This document shows, piece by piece, positions 57,413-64,000 of a stretch of 64,000 nt of DNA (its first letter is position 1; each line of letters opens with the position of its first letter). Below the pieces are notes generated by a model. That model did no database searches. It was given only the letters and a program-made list of their open reading frames with translations, and was not told where the DNA came from. The DNA is taken from contig JBBIWA010000001.1 in the NCBI GenBank assembly GCA_037439425.1, forward strand, positions 232,005 through 296,004, given 5' to 3'. The position numbers and the translations under genes are program-made. The DNA comes from JBBIWA01 sp037439425 (lineage in GTDB: Bacteria > Acidobacteriota > Blastocatellia > RBC074).

Positions 57413-57715
57413 CGTCTGATCCCTCTTATATTCACAGGAGCAATATAGAAGCTCGCTCTCAAGAACAGCTATGACTCTTGTCACGCCTGAATGTGAGCTG
57501 TGTCCCAGTTCAGCTTCTTGGGTTACCAGCGTCTTCTTGAGGGCAACTGGTGTTCCCAAGCGAAGTGGTCGTAAATTCTTCATCTTTGGCGGGCAGGGAG
57601 GAGGGGTTGCGAAAACTTTCGCAGTGGACTGCGTGGTTTTACCCAGGTAAAAGTGTGCCTAAATCACATCTTAAATGAGGGCAGAAGGAAATCGCTAAAT
57701 TTCCTCTCTCATCCT

Positions 57716-58546
57716 TCATCTGATTGCGGTGCCCGTGCGGCGCCATCGGGTTTTAGTAAAGAAATCCAAGGGGAAGAAACCGGTGCTGGGCGATTGCGGA
57801 TCGCGCGGGTTGAATGACCAATGAACATAAAGCGGGCGGCCAACGATGTTAGCGCGGGGCACAAAACCCCAGTAACGACTGTCGAGGCTATTGTCACGAC
57901 TGTCGCCCATCACGAAGTAACTGTTCGGCGGCACAATCACCGGAGCCTGGACTGCATACTTGGCGTTCTGTCTCTCAAATTCCAGCTCTGCCTCGCCGCG
58001 CTCCCGGTAATAGACTTTATAGGTGGCTCCAGGTGGAACCGGCTCAATCTTCAACTCTGGCAGCGCTGAATATTCCGGGCCAGCCAACTGGACAATGACC
58101 CGTTGTTCAGGAAGCTCCTGACCATTGACCAACACTTGCGTTCCGCGCACTTCAACTTCGTCCCCCGGCAGGCCGATGACGCGCTTGACGTAGTTCACTT
58201 TCGGATCTGGCGGGAATTTGAAGACGACCACCTCGCCGCGCCTGATCTCTCGCGCTGGCAGCAGTGGGCCAATCAGCGGGGTATTCTGCCCGTAGATGAA
58301 TTTGTTGACGAAGAAGTAATCGCCGATGTGAATGGTGTTTTGCATCGAGCCGGTAGGCACACTCATCGCCTGGGCAATAAAGGTCATCAGGAAGAGCGCC
58401 ATAATGACCGTGACCACTCCCTGCTCGAAGTATTCGCGAATGGTGGACCTGGGTGGGCCCAGGGCGGCAGAGATTGAGACCGGTGATGGGGTAGGGTGAT
58501 TTTGACGCTTAGCTTTTTCTTTGACACCTTCTTGTGGTTTACTCAT
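57716..58546 (-). CDS. lepB: Signal peptidase I
   Basis: Cleaves signal peptides of exported proteins at the outer face of the inner membrane. The 276-aa protein has a cytoplasmic tail, one membrane anchor (about 44-61) and the catalytic dyad Ser67 (MSVPTGSMQNTI) and Lys121 (VNYVKRVIGLPGDE). The C-terminal signatures are VIVPPNSYFVMGDSRDNSLDSRYWGFVPRANIVG. Length and motifs are normal. It is divergent from the aguB gene. Confidence 0.95.
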   Translation of the reverse strand: MSKPQEGVKEKAKRQNHPTPSPVSISAALGPPRSTIREYFEQGVVTVIMALFLMTFIAQAMSVPTGSMQNTIHIGDYFFVNKFIYGQNTPLIGPLLPAREIRRGEVVVFKFPPDPKVNYVKRVIGLPGDEVEVRGTQVLVNGQELPEQRVIVQLAGPEYSALPELKIEPVPPGATYKVYYRERGEAELEFERQNAKYAVQAPVIVPPNSYFVMGDSRDNSLDSRYWGFVPRANIVGRPLYVHWSFNPRDPQSPSTGFFPLDFFTKTRWRRTGTAIR

Positions 58547-58654
58547 CCTTTCCTCCCGGAAAGAAACAGGCGAAGGTTAGTATAACCCTAAAATTTCAAG
58601 CATAGAACCGGCTACGATAGAGCAAACGCGGCTAGTCGGGATATAATTGCGGCC

Positions 58655-59545
58655 ATGAGAGAGAGACTAAATCAAGTTCAGGTGACGCTCATCCAGATGA
58701 GCTGTAGCCCGGATCCGCGTGAGAATCTGGAGAAAGCGATTGCGCGCATTGAAGAAGCGGCCTCGCGCGGAGCCCAGATCGTCTCGACGCAGGAGCTGTT
58801 TCGTTCGCCCTATTTCTGCCAATCCGAAGATCACGAGAACTTCAAGCTGGCCGAACCGATTCCGGGGCCGACGACCGAGGCGCTGGCCCGAGTAGCCGAA
58901 GCGCGTCAAATCGTCATCGTGGCTTCGCTCTTTGAGCGGCGCGCGCCGGGCCTGTATCACAACACGGCGGTGGTGATTGACGCTGATGGGCGGCTGCTGG
59001 GACGCTATCGCAAGATGCACGTTCCGGATGATCCGCTCTACTACGAGAAGTTTTATTTCACGCCAGGCGATCTGGGCTTTCGATCATTTGATACACGCTA
59101 CGGACGCATTGGCGTGCTGATTTGTTGGGACCAGTGGTTTCCCGAAGCCGCACGGCTGACAGCGCTCGCTGGCGCTGAGATAATTTTCTATCCCACGGCG
59201 ATTGGTTGGCATCCGAGCGAGCGCGAGCAGTACGGCGAAACGCAACACTCCGCCTGGGAAACGATTCAACGCGGCCACGCTATTGCTAACGGCGTCTATC
59301 TAGCCGTGGCCAATCGCGTCGGTCATGAAGGCACTCCGCCGGGCGGGATTCAATTCTGGGGCCAGAGCTTTATCTGCGATCCAGCGGGCCGAATCCTCGC
59401 CAAAGGAAGCGTCGAGAACGAAGAGCTTATCACGGCTGAGTGCGATTTCAACATGCTCGATGTACAACGCACGCACTGGCCCTTCCTGCGAGATCGCAGA
59501 ATTGATGCTTATCAGGGAATTACTCAGCGATTAATTGACAAATAA
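58655..59545 (+). CDS. aguB: N-carbamoylputrescine amidase
   Basis: A nitrilase-superfamily amidase that turns N-carbamoylputrescine into putrescine, CO2 and ammonia. The catalytic triad is Glu47 (STQELFRSPYF), Lys120 (GRYRKMHVPDD) and Cys157 (IGVLICWDQWFPEAARL). The 296-aa length and the start VQVTLIQMSCSPDPRENLEKA match plant and bacterial AguB. It precedes aguA, so the two steps from agmatine to putrescine are encoded side by side. Confidence 0.93.
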   Translation: MRERLNQVQVTLIQMSCSPDPRENLEKAIARIEEAASRGAQIVSTQELFRSPYFCQSEDHENFKLAEPIPGPTTEALARVAEARQIVIVASLFERRAPGLYHNTAVVIDADGRLLGRYRKMHVPDDPLYYEKFYFTPGDLGFRSFDTRYGRIGVLICWDQWFPEAARLTALAGAEIIFYPTAIGWHPSEREQYGETQHSAWETIQRGHAIANGVYLAVANRVGHEGTPPGGIQFWGQSFICDPAGRILAKGSVENEELITAECDFNMLDVQRTHWPFLRDRRIDAYQGITQRLIDK

Positions 59546-59553
59546 ACGAGCTG

Positions 59554-59586
59554 GGATTGCGAATTTCAACTCCGAGTTCGCAATCC
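59554..59586. repeat. 10-bp inverted repeat of the attgcgaa type
   Basis: ggattgcgaa (59554-59563) and ttcgcaatcc (59577-59586) are exact inverted repeats; ccgcaattcgcaaatcg follows. The unit resembles the gaattgcg tract inside the family A repeats, suggesting a shared short intergenic repeat type. It lies in the aguB-aguA spacer. Confidence 0.6.
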
Positions 59587-59776
59587 GCAATTCGCAAATC
59601 GAATTTCTGGTTGCGCTTATTGGCGAGCGAAGGTCAGTGAGCGCTGCAAAGAGATTTCCGGTTAACTCTCCAAATCGGATTGCAGAATTCTTTCGAAGGC
59701 AGTAGCCACGGCCAGAGGAATGGCCAGGGCACCTTTAAAATAAAAGTAATCTCCCTTTTCTCACTTTTGCCCTTTC

Positions 59777-60820
59777 ATGACCCCACGTGCACTTGGCTAT
59801 CGTATGCCCGCCGAGTGGGAGAGGCACGAAGCGACCTGGCTCTCGTGGCCGCACAAAGAAGAGAGCTGGCCGGGAGCCTTCGAGCCGATCCCTGGCATTT
59901 TCGTCGAAATCACGCGCCATCTGGCGACTTCTGAGCTGGTGCGCATCAACGTGGCAGATGAAGAGTCAGCCGCTCGCGTGCGCGAATTGCTTAAGCGCGG
60001 TGGTGTAGATCTATCAACCGTTCGGTTTCACCTTATCCCCACAAATGATGCCTGGGTGCGCGACCACGGTCCTATCTACGTGGTGCGTGAGATTGAAGGC
60101 CGGCGCGAACGGGCGATCACTGATTGGAACTATAATGCCTGGGGCGGTAAGTACCCACCATATGACCTCGATGATGCTGTGCCGGCACGCATCGCCGAAG
60201 AGATGGGCGAGCAACTCTTTCAGCCGGGGGTCGTCATGGAAGGTGGCGCGCTTGATGTCAATGGATGCGGGACGCTCATCACAACAGAGTCTTGCCTGCT
60301 CAATCCCAATCGCAATCCGCAGCTCAGTCGCGAGCAGATTGAAAGCTACCTTAAAGATTATCTCGGCGTCAGTCATATTCTATGGCTGGGCGAGGGAATT
60401 GTTGGTGATGATACGGATGGACATGTGGACGACCTGACGCGCTTTGTCGGGCCGGAGACCGTGGTGACAGTGCTAGAGGATGATCCAGCGGATGAAAATT
60501 ACGAGCCGTTGCGCGAAAACTACGAGCGGCTCAGGCGGATGAAGAATCAAGATGGACGGCCACTGCGCATCCTCACTTTGCCGATGCCAGGGCCGGTTTA
60601 TCACGGCGAGCAGCGCCTGCCCGCCAGCTACGCCAATTTTTACATCGCGAATAAAGTTGTGTTAGCACCCACCTATCGTCACGAGAACGATGCAGCTGCG
60701 CTGGCGCTGCTGCAAGGGTTATTCCCAGACCGACGAGTAATCGGCATTGATTGCACGGACCTGGTTTGGGGACTGGGCGCGATTCACTGCGTGACTCAAC
60801 AGCAACCTGCTTGCTGGTAA
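59777..60820 (+). CDS. aguA: Agmatine deiminase
   Basis: Converts agmatine to N-carbamoylputrescine. The 347-aa protein has the guanidino-group fold signatures WLSWPHKEESWPGAF, NDAWVRDHGPIYVV, DWNYNAWGGKYPPYD, EGGALDVNGCGTLITTE, DDTDGHVDDLTRFV and the C-terminal LVWGLGAIHCVTQQQPA. Cys338 in this last motif is the nucleophile. It follows aguB by 231 bp in the same orientation. Confidence 0.95.
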   Translation: MTPRALGYRMPAEWERHEATWLSWPHKEESWPGAFEPIPGIFVEITRHLATSELVRINVADEESAARVRELLKRGGVDLSTVRFHLIPTNDAWVRDHGPIYVVREIEGRRERAITDWNYNAWGGKYPPYDLDDAVPARIAEEMGEQLFQPGVVMEGGALDVNGCGTLITTESCLLNPNRNPQLSREQIESYLKDYLGVSHILWLGEGIVGDDTDGHVDDLTRFVGPETVVTVLEDDPADENYEPLRENYERLRRMKNQDGRPLRILTLPMPGPVYHGEQRLPASYANFYIANKVVLAPTYRHENDAAALALLQGLFPDRRVIGIDCTDLVWGLGAIHCVTQQQPACW

Positions 60821-60902
60821 AAGAATAAAGGCGGAAGGGTGAAGAAGGTGAAAGGTGATGAAGTTTCATCCCATTCCATCATCTCTCATCCTTCATCTTT
60901 AG

Positions 60903-61124
60903 CGGAAGCTGCTTCGATACTGTTTCCCCACTGCTACTCTCAATTGGGCGCTGCTCAAGCGGTCGCCGGTCACAGACTTGCTAGTTCCCTTCCCGGAAAT
61001 CACCATCTATCCCACTCGTGCCGCCGAATTTCCTATCAATCTGAAACGGTGGATGGTTACCGACACCTTGGGGAGAGTCGATTTCACTCGACGATCGCAG
61101 GTTACTTCGTTTCGCTTGAACTGA
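60903..61124 (+). pseudogene. Possible C-terminal gene remnant of unknown family
   Basis: An open stretch of 73 codons without a start codon reads WALLKRSPVTDLLVPFPEIT, then YPTRAAEFPINLKRWMVTDT and LGRVDFTRRSQVTSFRLN before TGA. The residue usage looks protein-like, and no other frame does. I do not recognise it. It lies in the ~1-kb gene-poor stretch after aguA (60821-61816), which otherwise holds only repeats and hairpins. Confidence 0.3.
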
Positions 61125-61234
61125 AAAAGCGAGGTCGCTGAAGGCTTGTTGGGAAGGAGGGATTTCAGCGACCTCAAGCAGAGTCCACGAGATTATCTAT
61201 TGCCCTATAGATATAGGCAATCACATCCGGCTTC

Positions 61235-61368
61235 CAGCTCTCAGGCCGCCCAAATACGAAGAGGCACCAGAAGTTAATTTGGTCCTGCTTTTCCAGGTAG
61301 CTATCTCAGCTCTCAGGCCGCCCAAATACGAAGAGGCACTGGAAGTGCCTCGATTCTTCCAGTGCCTC
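61235..61368. repeat. 33-bp direct repeat followed by a 13-bp hairpin
   Basis: The 33-nt unit from cagctctcaggccgcccaaa to gaggcac occurs exactly at 61235-61267 and 61307-61339, 72 bases apart. The second copy runs into a perfect hairpin: gaggcactggaag (61333-61345) with cttccagtgcctc (61356-61368). Confidence 0.85.
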
Positions 61369-61816
61369 CTCGCTCCACCAATTGGAGACTTTCAATCGAC
61401 GGACGCAAAATAACATGATTTTGCTGTTAAAGCAAGTTAAAATTCCTGACCATCCGCGCCGGGAAAAGGCTACCCATAGCTGTCAGGCTTGGGTGGCCTA
61501 CCTGCGCTGTGTTTGGCGCGGCAGATAGGCCTTTTCAAACCAAGTTTCGCTAACGCCATCTCCCCCATAGCAAGGGCTGGATAAAGAGGATACCAGCTAA
61601 GCTGCATGGAGGTTGGTTGGTCAAGTGGTTTTTGAAGTGGCGGGAGAGCGCAGCGGCTAACATAAGCTCTGCTTACCGTGTATTTCCCAGGCTGTGCCAC
61701 AGAAGCCAGGAGGCAACAGGGCCGCTGCTTGTGGTGGCTGGCGATGGCTTCAAATTTGGTCTCTTAGTAACTGCTGGAGTCTGCAGGCGCGCTCAATAGC
61801 GCGTCTAGTGCCCAGG

Positions 61817-62002
61817 TCACCGACGGGCAGCACACCAAGCCGGGCCAGCGAGAAGCTCAGGAACATATGAGCAGCGGAAATTTTCGGCTTTCGTTCTGAC
61901 TTGAGCCCGGCTCTTGACCCGGCCGGTTTCATCGAGAATGACCATCACGGTAATATCTTCGTGAACGTCCCTGCCCACATAGTTGACAGTCTTCAGCAGC
62001 AA
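61817..62002 (-). pseudogene. IS110-like transposase N-terminal remnant
   Basis: The 61-codon reading begins MLLKTVNYVGRDVHEDITVM and continues VILDETGRVKSRAQVRTKAE. The YVGxDVHxxxxxxxxLDExGRV pattern, with the first catalytic Asp, is the start of IS110-family DEDD transposases. It ends after 61 residues, and no core or C-terminal domain follows in any frame. The adjacent 61470-61816 stretch holds nothing I can assign. Confidence 0.5.
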
Positions 62003-62082
62003 GCCTCCTTAAGTTGGTAATCTGGGTTTGGTCACCCCAATTGCCCTCTGCCCTTTGCTCTCTGCTCGTAAGAGGCGCGCGC

Positions 62083-62772
62083 TCAAATCGCAGCATCGGC
62101 CTGGTTTCTGTTACCGAGGAAAGCGCGGGTGAAGGTGGCCGCAGAGCTGCCAGCGCTGATTTCCTTGATGAGCTGTTCCAGCTCCTTGGGTGTGTCCACA
62201 TCGTACCATTCAGGCAGCAGGATCAATTCTACCCCGGCTTCTCGCGCCCGTTCCTTTGTCTCGGCCAGCACATGCTCGGTGCTCCAGGGAATGCGCTCAA
62301 AGATCTGCGGGTGAAGTCGCCGCATCCCGATCAGGTAATAGCCACCATCAACCGTTGGCCCCAGCACCACCGCATCGGTCTTCTGCACCTGCTCGAAGGC
62401 CGCAAGCAGATACTCAAGCGGCAATGTCGGGCTGTCAGCATCTATCAACACGACCGACTCAAAGCCTGCAGCGAAGAGGTCTTCAAAACAGTGCTTGAGT
62501 CGCTCCCCCAGGTCTGCGCCGCGCTGCAGCAGCCTCAGCGCCCCATCGCGCTCAATGCACTTGAAGGCCTCTTCTTCGCCCGCGGGCGTGTAACAGAGCA
62601 CCAGCGAAAGATCGGGCCGCCGGCCCTGCACTGCTTCCATCAGCACGAATGTGTCGCGTAAAAGGCAGCGATAAAACTCAGTCGCTTCTGCCGGGCTGAG
62701 CACGCTATGCAATCTGGTTTTGACTTCGCCCAGGCGCGGGGCTTTGGCCATCACTCCCAGTGCTTCTTTCAA
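62083..62772 (-). CDS. TIGR04282-type glycosyltransferase (rSAM/selenodomain-associated transferase 1, DUF2064)
   Basis: A ~229-aa nucleotidyl/glycosyltransferase-fold protein. It has LGVMAKAPRLGEVKTRLHSVLSP, the diagnostic start. FESVVLIDADSPTLPLEYLLAAF carries a DxDSP metal site, and DAVVLGPTVDGGYYLIGMRRLHPQIFERIPWST is the conserved centre. The family is linked to arsenosugar or selenium-domain gene sets, but no such partner is in the window. TTG 62772 is preferred; the frame is open upstream to 62880 but that part belongs to the TnpB remnant tail. Confidence 0.82.
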   Translation of the reverse strand: MKEALGVMAKAPRLGEVKTRLHSVLSPAEATEFYRCLLRDTFVLMEAVQGRRPDLSLVLCYTPAGEEEAFKCIERDGALRLLQRGADLGERLKHCFEDLFAAGFESVVLIDADSPTLPLEYLLAAFEQVQKTDAVVLGPTVDGGYYLIGMRRLHPQIFERIPWSTEHVLAETKERAREAGVELILLPEWYDVDTPKELEQLIKEISAGSSAATFTRAFLGNRNQADAAI

Positions 62773-62794
62773 GGGTCTATTCTGCTCCGGAAAA

Positions 62795-62814
62795 CGTGAA
62801 CAAAGGGGTTCACG
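62795..62814. other. Perfect 7-bp hairpin between the TnpB remnant and the transferase
   Basis: cgtgaac (62795-62801) pairs with gttcacg (62808-62814) around a 6-nt loop. It lies just beyond the 3' end of the TnpB remnant on the minus strand, where IS200/IS605-type elements carry right-end hairpins and where the TnpB omega RNA ends. Confidence 0.4.
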
Positions 62815-62886
62815 AGGTTTTACTTTGCTTCTTCGCCCACAACTTCCCCTGCTTACGAACAAGCAAGGCAGCGGTCGCAAGCTCCA

Positions 62887-63218
62887 CTACGCTGGAGTCA
62901 AGCGCAGCCACTCCCGACGAGAAGGCCTAGGGCCTTCCTCTTCAATGTTAAGCGCAGCGTTCAGATCACGACTGCGGGCGCTCGTCACACTCCAGGCAAG
63001 TCCACTCACGATCAGCTCGTCGTCGCTAAGAGTCGCAAAGTTGGAAAGATTGAAATCTATCCCGGCACTCGCAGCGCCATCTGTGTTTGGCTGAACAGTC
63101 GCCTCTTCAACCTCAACTGTAACAATCAAGTACCAATGTCCTGCTTTCCCGCGGCGCAAAGAAAATAGTTTCGTTGCTCCTGAGCCGGGTTGAGCCGAAT
63201 CTGATGAGCTTTGATCAT
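62887..63218 (-). pseudogene. tnpB: TnpB (OrfB) remnant with a large internal deletion
   Basis: An ATG at 63218 gives the TnpB start MIKAHQIRLNPAQEQRNYFL followed by CAAG, then TGA. The next frame at once reads GHWYLIVTVEVEEATVQPNT, AGIDFNLSNFATLSDDELIV (RuvC-I, with its Asp) and SARSRDLNAALNI (RuvC-III, with the RDxNAAxNI signature). So the N-terminal domain, most of the WED/REC region and RuvC-II with the zinc finger are lost. TnpB is the RNA-guided nuclease of IS200/IS605 elements, here inactive. Confidence 0.75.
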
Positions 63219-63331
63219 ACGCGAGCGCCTCTCTTAACGCTTTTTTGGCAGTACCGCAAAACTGCTATGCGATTTGACAAAACGGGTTCTCAGAGCACAA
63301 TTGCTCCATCTGACAAAGGAAGGAGCAACCC

Positions 63332-63919
63332 ATGAGAGCCCGACGGGAATTTTACCCGAGAAAGCCGATTGTGTACACCTTTGAACTCAGTACCTGCCCA
63401 GAGTGGCAGGGGCCGTTGAAGGTAGCCTTCACGAGTGGGGCCAAGACGGTGCAGACCTTGGCTGGTGTGTGGACGATCGCTCACCATCCCCAATCCTGTC
63501 CGGACTCGGGTTAGGCTCGGCTCGAGACTCTGTGCAAGTCGGCGCAAGGGCAGCAGATTGCGCTGTGTCATTGCACCTACGACCAATTGCCCAGATCGGC
63601 TGGTTGCGGCTGCACGCACTACCAACGGTTCGAGGCGACTGACACGGCCTTGCAACCACGGCTTCAGATCAGCGAGTCGGAGATACGCTACCTGCATCAC
63701 GAGCGGTACTTGCCCCTGCTGGGTGTGCCACGAACGGCAACCCCTGGACCAGTTGCGAGCCGTATCGGAGCAGGCTGGGTTGAGCTTGGGCCTGGATGGC
63801 TTGTGCCCGGAGAGGGGTGAGCCGCCGCTTGTGGGTGGTGCAGGAATTGCAAACCGACCCGACCCTGCGCAGCGGCTGGTTGAGGAAAGCAGGATGAGAC
63901 CATCTTCGTCATTATAAAA
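63332..63919 (+). pseudogene. Frameshifted transposase-like gene at the window edge
   Basis: Coherent protein pieces occur in successive frames. ATG 63332 gives MRARREFYPRKPIVYTFELS, TSGAKTVQTLAGVWTIAHHP to a stop at 63514. Then come LQPRLQISESEIRYLHHERY (from about 63654), CHERQPLDQLRAVSEQAGLS (about 63728) and LWVVQELQTDPTLRSGWLRK (about 63830). At least three shifts are needed to join them. The pattern resembles an unclassified transposase family I cannot name. The window ends in a run of G at 63989-63997. Confidence 0.5.
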
Positions 63920-64000
63920 GCAAACGTGGTGGAAAACAAAGAGATACAAGAGGGTGAGATTTTTGAGTTTGACCATGTTGTTGACCGCGGGGGGGGGCAC

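Noticed and set aside
60839..61141. 100-codon plus-strand frame after aguA
   Set aside because: Starts in a repetitive gaaggtgaaaggtgatgaa tract and has no protein-like pattern; the other frame at 60903 is more convincing.
61235..61339. Two 33-bp direct repeats as a mini-CRISPR
   Set aside because: Only two units with a 39-bp gap, no leader, no cas genes, and the second runs into a hairpin unlike a repeat-spacer unit.
63290..64000. Minus-strand 236-codon frame at the window end
   Set aside because: Composition is low-quality (Arg/Pro/Leu-rich) and opposite to the plus-strand transposase-like pieces; a shadow frame.

Overview
The window reads as a bacterial chromosome segment of moderately high GC, most likely from an Acidobacteriota of the Blastocatellia type. 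This is an inference. It rests on a secreted protein with the acidobacterial N-terminal domain often annotated TIGR03437, fragments of Oar-like TonB receptors and Rhs proteins, a prkA-yhbH pair, an aerobic hemF, and many intergenic palindromic repeats. Most genes are chromosomal housekeeping, with islands of decay around mobile elements.

Layout. 0-11.8 kb: secreted domain protein, glycosyltransferase and methyltransferase, a decayed secreted-protein gene, RNase D, LysR regulator, NurA nuclease, lipid kinase, D-aminoacyl-tRNA deacylase, tRNA-Asp and tRNA-Val, a BtuF-like binding protein and a DUF2227 membrane protein. 11.9-20.4 kb: two copies of a structured repeat (family A). One of them breaks a DUF969 gene whose DUF979 partner is also broken. 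Nucleotide-sugar dehydrogenase, aldo/keto reductase, secreted Xaa-Pro peptidase, ACT protein and a trans-sulfuration enzyme lie around them. 20.9-35.5 kb: sensor kinase with a degenerate receiver, HemF, YVTN propeller, HNH-like protein, thioesterase, ThiE, PilT and its neighbour, GlcD-type oxidase, CBS protein, site-2 protease, a PD-(D/E)XK-like protein and TruB. 35.7-45.9 kb: PrkA and YhbH without SpoVR, a three-gene microcompartment-vertex satellite, HAD phosphatase, GAF/PP2C phosphatase, peroxiredoxin, degenerate GGDEF protein, cupin and TPR proteins.

45.9-48.3 kb is a mobile-element graveyard. It holds a TonB-receptor stub cut by the third family A repeat, a HEARO/omega-RNA-like structured RNA followed by a truncated IscB, and an AT-rich decayed Rhs toxin/immunity-like module. 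48.3-57.4 kb carries a minus-strand copper/silver-type RND efflux operon (outer-membrane factor, adaptor with His-rich tail, pump). It ends in an unusual gene that fuses a cation/proton-antiporter-like membrane domain to a lytic transglycosylase. 57.7-60.8 kb: signal peptidase I and the agmatine-to-putrescine pair AguB/AguA. 60.8-64 kb is again decayed: direct repeats, an IS110-like stub, an internally deleted TnpB and a frameshifted transposase-like gene surround a TIGR04282-type transferase.

The most interesting signals are: (1) family A, a repeat whose long hairpin shows two compensatory base-pair changes between copies; (2) remnants of both OMEGA nuclease lineages (IscB with its RNA, and TnpB); (3) the antiporter-transglycosylase fusion; and (4) the isolated pair of microcompartment vertex proteins with a Cys-motif partner. 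All calls come from reading the sequence; no database search was run.
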